A stretch of 64,000 nucleotides of DNA, from NCBI GenBank assembly GCA_963766995.1, contig CAVYCE010000002.1:62001-126000 (forward strand), written 5' to 3'. Source of the DNA: Bog-473 sp963766995. Its GTDB lineage: Bacteria; Actinomycetota; Acidimicrobiia; Acidimicrobiales; RAAP-2. Positions within the stretch are counted from its first letter, which is position 1. The number at the start of each line of letters is the position of its first letter. The notes under the pieces were generated by a model that made no database searches, had not been told where the DNA came from, and worked only from the letters and a program-made list of their open reading frames with translations. Positions 17,065-26,909 of this stretch are shown here, in pieces. Both the position numbers and the translations under genes were made by a program.

Positions 17065-18180
17065 ATGACCCGTCTACAGGATCTCTACGACATCGGCGGG
17101 CAAAGCCCGTGGCTCGATAACCTCCGGCGCGACTGGCTCCGCAGCGGGCAACTGGCCAACCTGATCAAGCTCGGCGTGCGCGGCATCACGTCGAACCCCA
17201 CCATCTTCGCCAATGCCATCAGTGGGCAGGACACCTACGACGAGCAGTTCAAGTCGCTTATGAAAGACCACACGGTGGAGAGCGCCTACTGGGAGTTGGC
17301 CATCACCGATATCAACGATGCGTTGGCCCTGCTGCGCCCGCTCTACGACAACAGTGATGGCGAGGACGGCTTCGTGTCACTTGAGGTCTCGCCGGCCTTG
17401 GCTCATGACACCGACGGCACGGTCCGCGACGCCCGAATGTTGCACGAGCGCATTGCCCAGCCCAATCTGTTGGTGAAGGTGCCGGCCACCAAGGAAGGTG
17501 TCCCCGCCATCCACACCATGATCAGTGAAGGTCGAAGCATCAACGTCACATTGATTTTCGGCATCGATCGTTACGACAAGGTGATCGAGGCGTACATCAG
17601 CGGCCTGGAGGCCCTGGTGGCGGCTGGGCGGGAAGCCGAGCTCCCTCACGTCGCCAGCGTCGCCTCCTTCTTCGTCAGCCGGGTCGACACCGAGGTGGAC
17701 CGCCGGCTCGAGCAGTTGGCCGGGGGCGACCAGGGCGAGCCCACCGTCTTGGCGCTCCGTGGCCAGGCTGCCGTGGCCCAGGCCCAGGTGGCCTACCAAC
17801 ACTTTCACGCCGCCTTCACGAGCGATCGCTGGAAAGCCCTCGATGCCAAGGGCGCCCGGGTGCAGCGCCCCCTCTGGGCCTCCACCTCGACCAAGAACCC
17901 GGCGTACGACGACCTGCTCTACGTCAACAGCCTCATCGGACCATCGACGGTCAACACCATGCCTGATGGCACCATCACCGCCTTCGAGGACCACGGGACG
18001 CTGCATCGGACCGCCGATGCTGATCCCACCGGAGCCGAAGACGTGTTGGGCAACCTGGCTGCGGTGGGAATCAACATGGAGGACGTGGAGCAGGCCTTGG
18101 AAGACGAAGGCGTTCACTCCTTCTCCAAGTCCTTCGATGAACTTCTGCAGTCCCTGAGCGACAAGGCCGCCAGCTTCTAA
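17065..18180 (+). CDS. tal: Transaldolase
   Basis: A 371-residue TIM-barrel aldolase of the longer actinobacterial type. GITSNPTIFANAI is the first signature, and NLLVKVPATKEGVPAI carries the Schiff-base lysine. It exchanges a dihydroxyacetone unit between sedoheptulose 7-phosphate and glyceraldehyde 3-phosphate. An AGGGAG ribosome site precedes ATG at 17065, and the gap to tkt is 52 bases. Confidence 0.95.
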   Translation: MTRLQDLYDIGGQSPWLDNLRRDWLRSGQLANLIKLGVRGITSNPTIFANAISGQDTYDEQFKSLMKDHTVESAYWELAITDINDALALLRPLYDNSDGEDGFVSLEVSPALAHDTDGTVRDARMLHERIAQPNLLVKVPATKEGVPAIHTMISEGRSINVTLIFGIDRYDKVIEAYISGLEALVAAGREAELPHVASVASFFVSRVDTEVDRRLEQLAGGDQGEPTVLALRGQAAVAQAQVAYQHFHAAFTSDRWKALDAKGARVQRPLWASTSTKNPAYDDLLYVNSLIGPSTVNTMPDGTITAFEDHGTLHRTADADPTGAEDVLGNLAAVGINMEDVEQALEDEGVHSFSKSFDELLQSLSDKAASF

Positions 18181-18257
18181 CACGCCTAGTCCGCGAGGCC
18201 GCTTCATTTCGACCCGCGGGGTACCGAGCGCAATCGCATCAATAACGAGGAGAGCAC

Positions 18258-19199
18258 ATGAAAATCGGCATGATCGGTCTGGGCAAGATGGGCGCCAACA
18301 TGAGCGAGCGCTTGCTCAAGGGCGGTCATGAGGTGGTGGTTTTCGACCTCCATGCCGAAGCCCGGGATGCGGTGGCGGCCAAGGGCGCGACGCCAACGGC
18401 CACTCTTGAGGAGTTCGCAGCTCAACTCTCCAAGCCACGTGCGGCCTGGGTCATGGTCCCGGCCGGCGAAGCGACCAACAGCACCATTGACAAATTGGCC
18501 GAGCTCTTCGAACCGGGCGATGTCATCGTCGACGGCGGCAACTCCAACTACAAAGAGGCCATTGAGATTGCGGCGCGCCTCGAGAAAAAGGGAATCGGTT
18601 TCATCGATGCCGGTACCTCCGGCGGAGTGTGGGGCCTGACCGAGGGCTACTGCCTCATGGTCGGCGGCACCAAGGAAGCCGTTGCCGTAGTCGAACCGGC
18701 CTTCCTGACCCTCGCCCCAAAAGACGGCTACTCACACGTCGGGCCCGTGGGCGCCGGCCACTTCGTGAAGATGGTGCATAACGGGATTGAGTATGGGCTC
18801 ATGCAGGCCTATGCCGAAGGTTTCGAAATCATGGGTGCGGCCACCGAGTTCAATCTCGATCTCCACGAGATCGCTTCCATCTGGCGCTATGGCTCCGTTG
18901 TCCGCTCCTGGCTGCTGGACTTGGCCGAGCGGGCGCTCCGCCCCGATGCGGGTTTCGACGAAATAAAGGGCGTGGTGGTCGATTCGGGCGAGGGCCGCTG
19001 GACAGCCGAGGAGGCCATCAACCGTGGCGTGCCGGCACCGGTCATCACCAATGCCCTCTTCACTCGCTTCGCCTCACAAGCCGATGACTCCTTCCAGCTC
19101 AAGCTCCTGGCCGCCCTGCGCAACCAGTTCGGAGGCCACGCCGTGACCCTCGAGTCGGGCCAACAGGGCATGGAGACGCTGTCCCCCGCCAAGGACTAA
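18258..19199 (+). CDS. gnd: 6-phosphogluconate dehydrogenase, decarboxylating (short form)
   Basis: A 313-residue protein. The dinucleotide motif GLGKMGANM is at residues 7-15, VDGGNSNYK and DAGTSGGVWG form the substrate region, and KMVHNGIEYGLMQ carries the catalytic lysine. At about 310 residues it is the short bacterial form rather than the 470-residue enteric form; short forms are often NAD-dependent. It yields ribulose 5-phosphate and CO2. GAGGAG lies before the ATG. The stop is followed at once by pgl. Confidence 0.93.
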   Translation: MKIGMIGLGKMGANMSERLLKGGHEVVVFDLHAEARDAVAAKGATPTATLEEFAAQLSKPRAAWVMVPAGEATNSTIDKLAELFEPGDVIVDGGNSNYKEAIEIAARLEKKGIGFIDAGTSGGVWGLTEGYCLMVGGTKEAVAVVEPAFLTLAPKDGYSHVGPVGAGHFVKMVHNGIEYGLMQAYAEGFEIMGAATEFNLDLHEIASIWRYGSVVRSWLLDLAERALRPDAGFDEIKGVVVDSGEGRWTAEEAINRGVPAPVITNALFTRFASQADDSFQLKLLAALRNQFGGHAVTLESGQQGMETLSPAKD

Positions 19200-19889
19200 G
19201 TGCCGACGCTCCCCCCGCCCGTCGACAACGTCCCGGGCGCGTTCACCCGCACCGTCAGCGCGGCCTTCGCCTCTCGACCAGGTGAACGTTTCGTGCTCTT
19301 CCTTTCTGGGGGGCCGACCGCGCGCCTGTGCTACGAGGACCTGGCTGCGGCGGCCGGACCTATCGACTGGACGATGGTCGATGTGTACATGGGCGACGAA
19401 CGGGTGGTGCCGGCCGATGATCCCGACGCCAATCAGGGGCTCGTTCGTGAGTCCCTCTTGAATCGGGTCGGCGCCATCGGCTCTTTCACCCCCATGCCGA
19501 CGTCAGGTTCACTGGCTGAGTGCGTGGCCTCTTACAGCGCGGTGCTGCACCAAGTGCTGTCGGGTCCCGGGATTGACCTGATCCACCTGGGACTTGGGCC
19601 GGACGGGCACACGGCCTCGCTCTTTCCGGGTGCACCGACGCTCCTGGCCGGACCCGACGAGTTGGTGGCGGCCACCGAGGATCCCAATGGCCGCAACCCA
19701 CATCCCAGACTGACGGTGACGCTGCCGGTCATCAACGCTGCTCGATGCGCTGTCTTCACCGTCAGTGGGCAGTCAAAGCAAAATGCCGTCGCCGCGCTGC
19801 GTGCCGGTGAGGACATTCCGGCGGCCCGAGTGGCCTCCGAACGCATCATCTGGTTGGTGGATGGCCCTGCCTACGAGCAACACCCCTAG
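19200..19889 (+). CDS. pgl: 6-phosphogluconolactonase
   Basis: A 229-residue NagB-like hydrolase. LFLSGGPTARLCYEDL and DVYMGDERVVPADDPDAN are the two sugar-phosphate blocks, and LGLGPDGHTASLFPG is the family signature. It opens 6-phosphogluconolactone. The GTG at 19200 directly abuts the gnd stop (TAA-GTG), so translation is probably coupled. The lactone-making enzyme zwf is not adjacent and is not in the window. Confidence 0.92.
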   Translation: MPTLPPPVDNVPGAFTRTVSAAFASRPGERFVLFLSGGPTARLCYEDLAAAAGPIDWTMVDVYMGDERVVPADDPDANQGLVRESLLNRVGAIGSFTPMPTSGSLAECVASYSAVLHQVLSGPGIDLIHLGLGPDGHTASLFPGAPTLLAGPDELVAATEDPNGRNPHPRLTVTLPVINAARCAVFTVSGQSKQNAVAALRAGEDIPAARVASERIIWLVDGPAYEQHP

Positions 19890-19892
19890 ATT
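19887..19892 (+). promoter_or_regulatory. -10 box (TAGATT) before fbiC
   Basis: TAGATT ends 7 bases before the fbiC ATG at 19900 and includes the pgl stop codon TAG. This suggests that fbiC has its own leaderless start inside the pgl-fbiC junction. Confidence 0.45.
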
Positions 19893-19899
19893 GGCCCCA

Positions 19900-22203
19900 A
19901 TGCTCACCGACGCTGACCTCCTCTCGATGCCGCTCCCAGAGCTCACGGGCCTGGCCCGTGGCATACGTGACAGTGCCTACGGCTTGCGGATCACCTATTC
20001 GCCCAAGGTCTTCATCCCGCTGACCATGCTTTGCCGGGACCGCTGCGGCTACTGCACCTTCGCCAAGGCGCCTGCTCGCCTCACCTCCCCGTACCTCACT
20101 CCTGACGAGGTCCTGGCCGTTGCCCGGGCCGGCCAGGTCGCAGGATGCGCCGAAGCGCTCTTCACTCTGGGCGAGCGCCCCGAACTCCGGTACCCGGTGG
20201 CCCAACAATGGCTGACCGACAACGGATACGCCTCCACCGTGGACTACTTGGCCGCCATGTGCCGCCTTGTGTTGGAGGAGACCGGTCTCCTCCCACATGC
20301 CAATGCCGGCGCCCTCTACGCCGAGGAACTCGCTGTCCTTCGTCCCGTGGCAGCCAGCCAGGGCATGATGCTCGAATCGCTGGCCGATGATCTCGATGCC
20401 CATCGAAGTGCGCCCGATAAGGAGCCGACCCGCCGACTTTCCACGTTGAACTGGGCCGGCGAGCTTCACATCCCATTTACCACCGGGATTTTGGTCGGCA
20501 TCGGCGACGATCGATTGGGACAGATCGCGGCGTTACGGGCCATTGCGGCCTCTCACGCAGTCCATGGTCACGTACAGGAAGTCATCGTGCAGAACTTCTT
20601 GCCCAAGCCCGGCACCTCTATGGCCAAGGCCGACCCCTGTCCGCCCGAGGACCTGCAATGGGCCATCGCCGTCGCTCGCTTGCTTCTGCCGGCCGACATT
20701 CACGTGCAGGCACCGCCCAATCTGTCTGATGACCTTGCGCCCCTGATCGCCGCCGGCATCGACGACTGGGGAGGCGTGTCACCAGTCACCGCTGATCATG
20801 TCAATCCCGAGCGGGCGTGGCCTGCCCTGGACATCCTGCGCGAGGCCACCGAAGCCGCCGGGCACGTACTGGCCCCCCGGCTCACCATCTACCCGACGTT
20901 TGCCCACGATCCGGCCACCTGGCTCGATCCTGCCCTCCATTTCCCGGTGCTGAACCTCTCCGATGCCGAGGGCCTGGCCCGAGATGCTGACTGGTGCTCC
21001 GGCGGCGAAATCAACCCGCCTTTGTTGGTAGGACCTTCGGGCGCGGCGGTACCTGCCGCCCATTCACTGGATTCGCTCAGGGGCCCTGTCGCCGAAGTGC
21101 TCGATGGTGTCGCATCGGGACAGGAAGTTGGCATCGACGAGATCGTCACGCTTTTCTCGGCCCGAGGGCCTGAGGTGCGCATGGTGGCCGAGATGGCCGA
21201 CGACCTGCGCCGGCGCATTGTGGGAGACGACGTCACGTATGTGCAGAACCGCAACATCAACTACACCAACGTCTGCACCTTCAAATGCCGATTCTGCGCG
21301 TTCTCCAAAGGACCCCTGTCGCTCAATCTGCGCGGCGCCCCTTACCTGTTGGAACTGAGCGAGATCACCCGGCGGGTGGCAGAAGCCGAGGCCGAAGGAG
21401 CCACGGAGGTCTGCCTGCAAGGTGGCATCCACCCGGACTTCGACGGCGATTACTACGTCCACGTGTTGGGCGCCGTCCGCGAGGCGTCGGAACGGATCCA
21501 CATTCATGGATTTACTGCCCTTGAAGTGACAGAAGGGGCTCGACGTTCCGAAGTCCCCTTGGCCGACTACCTCATTCGTCTTAAGGAGGCCGGTCTCAAG
21601 ACACTGCCGGGCACGGCGGCCGAAATTCTCGACGATGACATCCGAGCCCTCATTTGCCCCGACAAGATCAACACCGAAGAGTGGCTGGAAGCGCACCGGA
21701 CCGCGCACTCGGTTGGGCTGCGTTCCAACATCACCATCATGTTCGGCTCCATTGAGCACCCGCTGAGCTGGGCCCGCCACATGGTCAGGACCAGGGCCCT
21801 GCAGCGTGAAACGGGAGGCTTCACCGAATTCGTACCCCTGCCCTTTGTGCACATGGCCACCCCGATGTACCTACAGCGCAAGGCCCGTCGTGGCCCGACC
21901 TTCCGCGAGACATTGCTCATGCACTCTGTGGCGCGCATTGCGTATCTCGGGGACATCGACAATATTCAGGTGAGCTGGGTCAAAATGGGCGTCGAAGGCG
22001 CACGCCAGGTCCTCCAAGCCGGCGCTAACGACCTCGGTGGAACCCTCATGGACGAGAACATCTCCCGCGCCGCCGGCGCCACACACGGACAACGAATGGG
22101 CGTGGAGGAACTGCGCTCGCTCGTCGCACCTCTGGACCGCCCCCTGGTGCAGCGCTCCACGCTGTATGCCGTTGCTCCTGCTCCTGCTCCAGCTCGGTCG
22201 TGA
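19900..22203 (+). CDS. fbiC: FO synthase, fused CofG-CofH (FbiC)
   Basis: A 767-residue fusion of two radical SAM enzymes that make the deazaflavin FO, the chromophore of coenzyme F420, from tyrosine and 5-amino-6-ribitylamino-uracil. The CofG half has its 4Fe-4S cysteines in CRDRCGYC (C45, C49, C52), and the CofH half has CTFKCRFC (C459, C463, C466). The fusion is typical of actinobacteria. The start at 19900 (MLTDADLLSM) is preferred over upstream codons that overlap pgl. The C-terminus is a short Ala-Pro run. No other F420 genes are in the window. Confidence 0.95.
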   Translation: MLTDADLLSMPLPELTGLARGIRDSAYGLRITYSPKVFIPLTMLCRDRCGYCTFAKAPARLTSPYLTPDEVLAVARAGQVAGCAEALFTLGERPELRYPVAQQWLTDNGYASTVDYLAAMCRLVLEETGLLPHANAGALYAEELAVLRPVAASQGMMLESLADDLDAHRSAPDKEPTRRLSTLNWAGELHIPFTTGILVGIGDDRLGQIAALRAIAASHAVHGHVQEVIVQNFLPKPGTSMAKADPCPPEDLQWAIAVARLLLPADIHVQAPPNLSDDLAPLIAAGIDDWGGVSPVTADHVNPERAWPALDILREATEAAGHVLAPRLTIYPTFAHDPATWLDPALHFPVLNLSDAEGLARDADWCSGGEINPPLLVGPSGAAVPAAHSLDSLRGPVAEVLDGVASGQEVGIDEIVTLFSARGPEVRMVAEMADDLRRRIVGDDVTYVQNRNINYTNVCTFKCRFCAFSKGPLSLNLRGAPYLLELSEITRRVAEAEAEGATEVCLQGGIHPDFDGDYYVHVLGAVREASERIHIHGFTALEVTEGARRSEVPLADYLIRLKEAGLKTLPGTAAEILDDDIRALICPDKINTEEWLEAHRTAHSVGLRSNITIMFGSIEHPLSWARHMVRTRALQRETGGFTEFVPLPFVHMATPMYLQRKARRGPTFRETLLMHSVARIAYLGDIDNIQVSWVKMGVEGARQVLQAGANDLGGTLMDENISRAAGATHGQRMGVEELRSLVAPLDRPLVQRSTLYAVAPAPAPARS

Positions 22204-23252
22204 GCACCATCCCACCCGCGGCGGCCGAAGGAGCTGCCGGAGCTGCTGCAGCCGCATTTGACGCATTGACCGAGGGGCGCTCCCTCTCCCCGGCCCAGGC
22301 TCGCGAGCTGCACGCAATGATCGATTCGCTGGTCGAGTTGACCCGTGAAGGGACTTCGGTGGGCGATCTGAAGATCGCCAACGCCGCACTGGCGGAGATG
22401 ACCGAAGCGTTCCGTGTCTTTCGACCTTACCGATCAGTACGGAAGATCACTATGTTCGGTTCGGCCCGAACGAAGCCGGACGATCCGGTATACATCCTGG
22501 CTCGCGACCTTGCCACCAAGCTGGCCGCAGCGGACTGGATGGTGGTGACAGGTGCCGGCCCCGGCATCATGGCGGCGGGACTCGAAGGCGCCGGCCGGGA
22601 ACACGCTTTCGGGGTCAATATCCGCTTGCCCCATGAGGAGGGGGCAAACCCCTTCATCGCGCAGGATCCGAAATTGGTCGAGATGCGCTATTTCTTCACC
22701 CGCAAGCTCATGTTGATTAAGGAATCGCACGCCTACGCCATTTTGCCCGGTGGCTTCGGTACACAGGATGAATGCTTCGAGCTGCTCACACTGCTCCAAA
22801 CTGGCAAGGCCGAACCTGCGCCCGTTGTCCTCATGGAAACACCCGGTGGTACCTACTGGGAAGGTTGGATGGATTTCCTGCAGGATCAGGCCATTGCTTC
22901 GGGTTGGGTCTCTCCCGATGACATCGCACTGTTCAAAATCACCACCACGGTCGATGACGCAGCCAACGAACTCCTCGGCTTTTATCGGAACTACCACTCC
23001 TGCCGTTGGGTGGGCGACCTCCTGGTGCTCCGCTTGCTGACGGCGCCAAGCAAGAGCGAAGTGGCCGATCTCAACCGCCGATTCTCCGACATTGTGACCC
23101 GCGGCTCCATCAGAATCGCCACTGCCTTTCCGCCGGAACGGTCGAGCAACGACTTTCCTGACCTACCTCGACTCGCACTGCGCTTCGACAAGTGGCATTT
23201 CGCCCGGCTTCGTCAACTCATTGATGCCGTCAACGAGTGCACAGGAGACTGA
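22200..23252 (+). CDS. LOG-family (TIGR00730) Rossmann-fold protein
   Basis: A 350-residue protein. The signature PGGFGTQDE is at residues 183-191, and VTGAGPGIMAAGLEGAGRE precedes it. LOG proteins remove ribose 5-phosphate from N6-substituted or plain nucleoside monophosphates; the longer form here has about 90 extra N-terminal residues and a long C-terminal arm. The real substrate is unknown. The GTG at 22200 overlaps the fbiC stop (GTGA), so the two are co-translated. It is convergent with the pilin-like gene. Confidence 0.85.
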   Translation: MSTIPPAAAEGAAGAAAAAFDALTEGRSLSPAQARELHAMIDSLVELTREGTSVGDLKIANAALAEMTEAFRVFRPYRSVRKITMFGSARTKPDDPVYILARDLATKLAAADWMVVTGAGPGIMAAGLEGAGREHAFGVNIRLPHEEGANPFIAQDPKLVEMRYFFTRKLMLIKESHAYAILPGGFGTQDECFELLTLLQTGKAEPAPVVLMETPGGTYWEGWMDFLQDQAIASGWVSPDDIALFKITTTVDDAANELLGFYRNYHSCRWVGDLLVLRLLTAPSKSEVADLNRRFSDIVTRGSIRIATAFPPERSSNDFPDLPRLALRFDKWHFARLRQLIDAVNECTGD

Positions 23253-23270
23253 CCCGCCTCTCCGTCCGTT

Positions 23271-26200
23271 TCAAGCCTCCAGGCGTCTCCGAAGCAGTAG
23301 CAGCCCTCCTCCACCGACCATCAGCAGGAGTCCACTAACAGGAAGCCACAGGGTCGGCCCACCGGTGAAGGCCAGCGCCCCGGCAGGCTTTGCCACTTCA
23401 GGCAACGCGATGGAGGTTGCACTGCCCGGGACGAGATTGGTCAGGACTTCCGTGCAATGCAGGGCCGGATCAGGCAGGTAGTCCGGAGGGGCGGCTAATT
23501 CGTGCAGACACCAGGCATAGCCAGCTGGGACGGAGAAGGTCAACATCCCCTGCGCGTTGGTGGTGCCCTCGCCCCAGTAGTGATCGCCCGCCGGAATAAA
23601 GTCGGTCGGCCCAGCTGGAGACGGACCACCCGAGGCGTAGCCAGTCGGCATAGGCCCTTCGACCAGCAGCTCGTAGGTGGCTCCTTGAATCACGGTGTTC
23701 GGCGTCGCCGAGTTGTACTTGCGGGCCGATATGTAGACCGTGCCTAATGTTTCGGGCAGCGCCACAGTGCTCGATGGAGTGTTGTTCGATTGCACAACGT
23801 CGTTGGCCGCGGTGAGCACGTCACTGCAGTGCAGCGCCGGGTCAGGCACATAGTTGAGTGGAGCCGAATGCTCCAGGAAACACCAGGCGTACCCAGCAGG
23901 GACGGTGAATGAAAGATCCCCTTGTTGATTCGTGGTGCCCCGGGCATACCAGCTATCTCCTGTGACCGGCACCACGCTGGAAGACACCTCGTTCGCATCG
24001 TTGCTGGCCGTCGGCGTTGATGGCGGCCCTGATCCTTCGACGTAGAGGTCGTAGACGGCACCAGGGATCCCCGTATCAGGCGTCACGCTGTTGAACTTGT
24101 GGGCCTGCAGGGTCACCATGGCCGGGCTATCGACGATGGTCAGCGTGGTGGTAGCGGGCGGCACGGTGACAGCGCCCGCCAACACGCTCGTACACGTGGC
24201 ACCCGCTGTCAGCGTGTAATTGGCCGGCGCCTGCTGTTCGACAGCGCAATAGGCGTATCCAGGGAACTGCAAAGGGAAGGTCGCGATTCCGTCAGGGCCG
24301 GTAGTGGACCTCGCGACCCACGTATCGCCGGATTCCGTAGCCGCATCACTCGGCGCCACAGGAGTGATTCCCGGTCCGGTGCGGCCATCGACGCGGTACA
24401 GGTCGAACACTGCGCCAGAGAGAGTCACTGCTGAATTGGTGGCGTCCACTTTCTTGACCGCGATGGAAACGAACTCTCCAGCATCGGTCACGGTGATTGC
24501 CTCAGCCGCTTGTCCATTGCCGGCCGTGAAACAACCGTTGGCATTCCCGGCAAGACCTATTGGGGCTGCTGTCTCGGACCAGCAGTAAGTTAAGCCCGAT
24601 TGGAGCAGGGTCGGCGTGGTACAGGCGCCCGACGCATCTGTCGTACAACTCGTGACGACGGTGCCGTTGGGCGAACCGGAAAGCACTTCTATCACTGCGC
24701 CCGCCAATGACACTTCGGCGCTATTGACATTTCCAGTTGCAGCTTTTTGGAATGAAGCACTCACCAATAGGGCATCTGAGAAAGTCACTTCGCCGGCCTC
24801 GCCAGGCTTCAAGGTGACCGACTGTGTCGCCGTGCTTTCGTCGAGGTCGTAGCCGGCAGGTGCTGCCACTTCGGTGATTTGGTAGTTGCCTGGAAGGAAC
24901 GACGTGGCGCCGTCATTGCCGACCGGCGCGCAAGAGCCCGATGCGGTCGTGACGCAGGTGCCGATTTCCTGTTGGTACGACCCGTCATTGGTCATGTCGT
25001 ACATGACGTTGAATTCCGCGCCGGCCAGTGGAGAGTTCGTGGCCTTGTCGACCTTTTCGAGTGAGAGAGTGGCCGGGATCACATGGTCAACCACATTGAG
25101 CGACGTCACCGCAGCGCCATCGGCCACCGCCACCTGTACTGGTCCAATCGCCTGGTAGCCGGGCGGAGCCTCGGTCTCGGTGACCGTGTAGGTCCCGGGC
25201 GCCAAACCGCTCATCGTCGGTGATAATCCGCCCGCTCCAATGGTCAGCGTCCCCACGGCCGATGCCGATGGTGCCGGTCCGGTGACCGAGAAGACAGCGC
25301 CAGTGACCGCGGTATACGCCGTGTCGTCGCCGGTCTTGTTCAGCTCAAGGCTGCCCAACTGGAAATCAGAGAAGTGGACCGAACCACTTTCCCCAGGAGT
25401 CAAGGTGACGTCCTGGGTGGAGGTGGACGGATCGAGGTAGTAACCGGAAGGTGCGGTCACCTCCTTCACTTCATAGTTGCCGGGCAGAAGTGAAGTCGGC
25501 CCATCGTTGCCACCGGCGACACATGTACCTGTGCCGTCAGTGGTGCAAGTACCGACGTACTCGTCATAGGTGCCGTCGTTAGCCGAATCGAACGCTACCG
25601 CGAAGACAGCACCGGCCAGGGGTACTCCCGACCGCGCGTCAGACTTGTGCAGGGTCAACGTGGCCGGAAGAATTTGTTCAGCCGAGGTGCCCGTCAACGA
25701 CACCAAGGTGTTTTGATTCGCCGTCACCGTCACCGCCTGATCCGAGGCCGATGCATACCCAGTCGGTGGCACTGACTCATGGACGACGTAACTCCCCACT
25801 GGCAGCGCACTCGACTCCGGGGTGGCCCCAGTGCTCCATGTGGTCAACGTCGCCACCACCGCAGACCCCGACAACACCTGAAATACTGCGCCACCAACGC
25901 CGTAATAGGCGCTGTCGTTCCCGGACTTCTGCACCGATACCGTCCCGGTTGCTATGGCCGGCGCACCCAATGACGTGAAGGTGGCGGGAGTCGTGAGCGG
26001 CGCCGGAGCAACGAATCCAGCCAACACCTGGGCACTGAGTTCTCGCGCCGTGGGGTGGTAGAAGTCCATACCCGGCGAACCAACGGTGGTGGACGCCGTG
26101 ATGGTCACCGGACTCGGTGTCGAGTTGGTGGCGTACACCGGGAAATCGGCCACCCCACTGGCGTCGGTGGCGACACCAATAGTGGTCGGCCCCGTCGGCG

Positions 26201-26909
26201 AGTTGAACATCCCTCCCGACACAGTCAGTGTCAGGTTTTGTCCGGGCACCCCGCCGCCCGACGCGAAAAGCAGCTGAGCTTGGAATGTGGCCGAACCGAC
26301 AAATGATGCACCGCTGGGCAGCTCACTCACGGTGAGCGTCGGCATGCCGCGAGAGACACCGTTGGCTTCGTTGTACCAACCTTCGAGTTGAGCCAATGCC
26401 GCTTCGACGCCAGGGTCCAAGGATGGGACGGGGCTCTTCCACGCCACGCTGTCGTACAAGAGTTTGGCTGCGGCCCCCGCTTGATCTGATGTGAACTGAC
26501 CGGGCGAGCCTCCCCACCAGCCTTCGGCTGCGGCCTCGCTCAATGCGAATCCAAGTGCGTTCTCATCGCCGGCTGCACCAGTCGGCGCGGATCCTGACAC
26601 ATAGTCATAGTTTGGGTCCGGAAAGTCGCCCCCACTTGCAGGTGGGTCAGCACACAGACCGAACCCGTCGGTAGACGGCAATGGATTCCCTGCATTGCCA
26701 TAGGTGCCGTACCAGGTGGTGTCGCCGTTGTAGTTGGCGCAGAAACCCGCGCCAGGATCGGCTGGTTCCGTGCTCCCCGCCACACACGGGACCGAACCGT
26801 CAGCGAATGCCGGCGACGACTGGAAAAAGACCCCCATCCCTCCCATCACCACACCCATCGAACCCAAAAAGACCATGACCGCGCACAGCAGTCGAACCGT
26901 CCTCTGCAT
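23271..26909 (-). CDS. Large surface protein with eight Cna-B/SpaA repeats and a LAFTG sorting signal
   Basis: A 1212-residue exported protein. It has a signal peptide (about residues 1-37, ending SSPAFA) and an N-terminal region of about 300 residues with several cysteines and aromatic residues. Eight SpaA/Cna-B beta domains follow, each opening with a strand containing Lys (for example LTLHKSDA, LSLEKVDK, IAVKKVDA) and closing with a Glu-containing strand such as VKEVTAP, ITEVAAP or WSETAAP, the layout that forms Lys-Asn isopeptide bonds. The C-terminus has LAFTG (1179-1183), a transmembrane helix and RRR, a class E sortase signal. It is probably anchored to peptidoglycan or polymerised. 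No sortase is nearby. GAGGGGGG supports ATG at 26909. Confidence 0.85.
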   Translation of the reverse strand: MQRTVRLLCAVMVFLGSMGVVMGGMGVFFQSSPAFADGSVPCVAGSTEPADPGAGFCANYNGDTTWYGTYGNAGNPLPSTDGFGLCADPPASGGDFPDPNYDYVSGSAPTGAAGDENALGFALSEAAAEGWWGGSPGQFTSDQAGAAAKLLYDSVAWKSPVPSLDPGVEAALAQLEGWYNEANGVSRGMPTLTVSELPSGASFVGSATFQAQLLFASGGGVPGQNLTLTVSGGMFNSPTGPTTIGVATDASGVADFPVYATNSTPSPVTITASTTVGSPGMDFYHPTARELSAQVLAGFVAPAPLTTPATFTSLGAPAIATGTVSVQKSGNDSAYYGVGGAVFQVLSGSAVVATLTTWSTGATPESSALPVGSYVVHESVPPTGYASASDQAVTVTANQNTLVSLTGTSAEQILPATLTLHKSDARSGVPLAGAVFAVAFDSANDGTYDEYVGTCTTDGTGTCVAGGNDGPTSLLPGNYEVKEVTAPSGYYLDPSTSTQDVTLTPGESGSVHFSDFQLGSLELNKTGDDTAYTAVTGAVFSVTGPAPSASAVGTLTIGAGGLSPTMSGLAPGTYTVTETEAPPGYQAIGPVQVAVADGAAVTSLNVVDHVIPATLSLEKVDKATNSPLAGAEFNVMYDMTNDGSYQQEIGTCVTTASGSCAPVGNDGATSFLPGNYQITEVAAPAGYDLDESTATQSVTLKPGEAGEVTFSDALLVSASFQKAATGNVNSAEVSLAGAVIEVLSGSPNGTVVTSCTTDASGACTTPTLLQSGLTYCWSETAAPIGLAGNANGCFTAGNGQAAEAITVTDAGEFVSIAVKKVDATNSAVTLSGAVFDLYRVDGRTGPGITPVAPSDAATESGDTWVARSTTGPDGIATFPLQFPGYAYCAVEQQAPANYTLTAGATCTSVLAGAVTVPPATTTLTIVDSPAMVTLQAHKFNSVTPDTGIPGAVYDLYVEGSGPPSTPTASNDANEVSSSVVPVTGDSWYARGTTNQQGDLSFTVPAGYAWCFLEHSAPLNYVPDPALHCSDVLTAANDVVQSNNTPSSTVALPETLGTVYISARKYNSATPNTVIQGATYELLVEGPMPTGYASGGPSPAGPTDFIPAGDHYWGEGTTNAQGMLTFSVPAGYAWCLHELAAPPDYLPDPALHCTEVLTNLVPGSATSIALPEVAKPAGALAFTGGPTLWLPVSGLLLMVGGGGLLLLRRRLEA

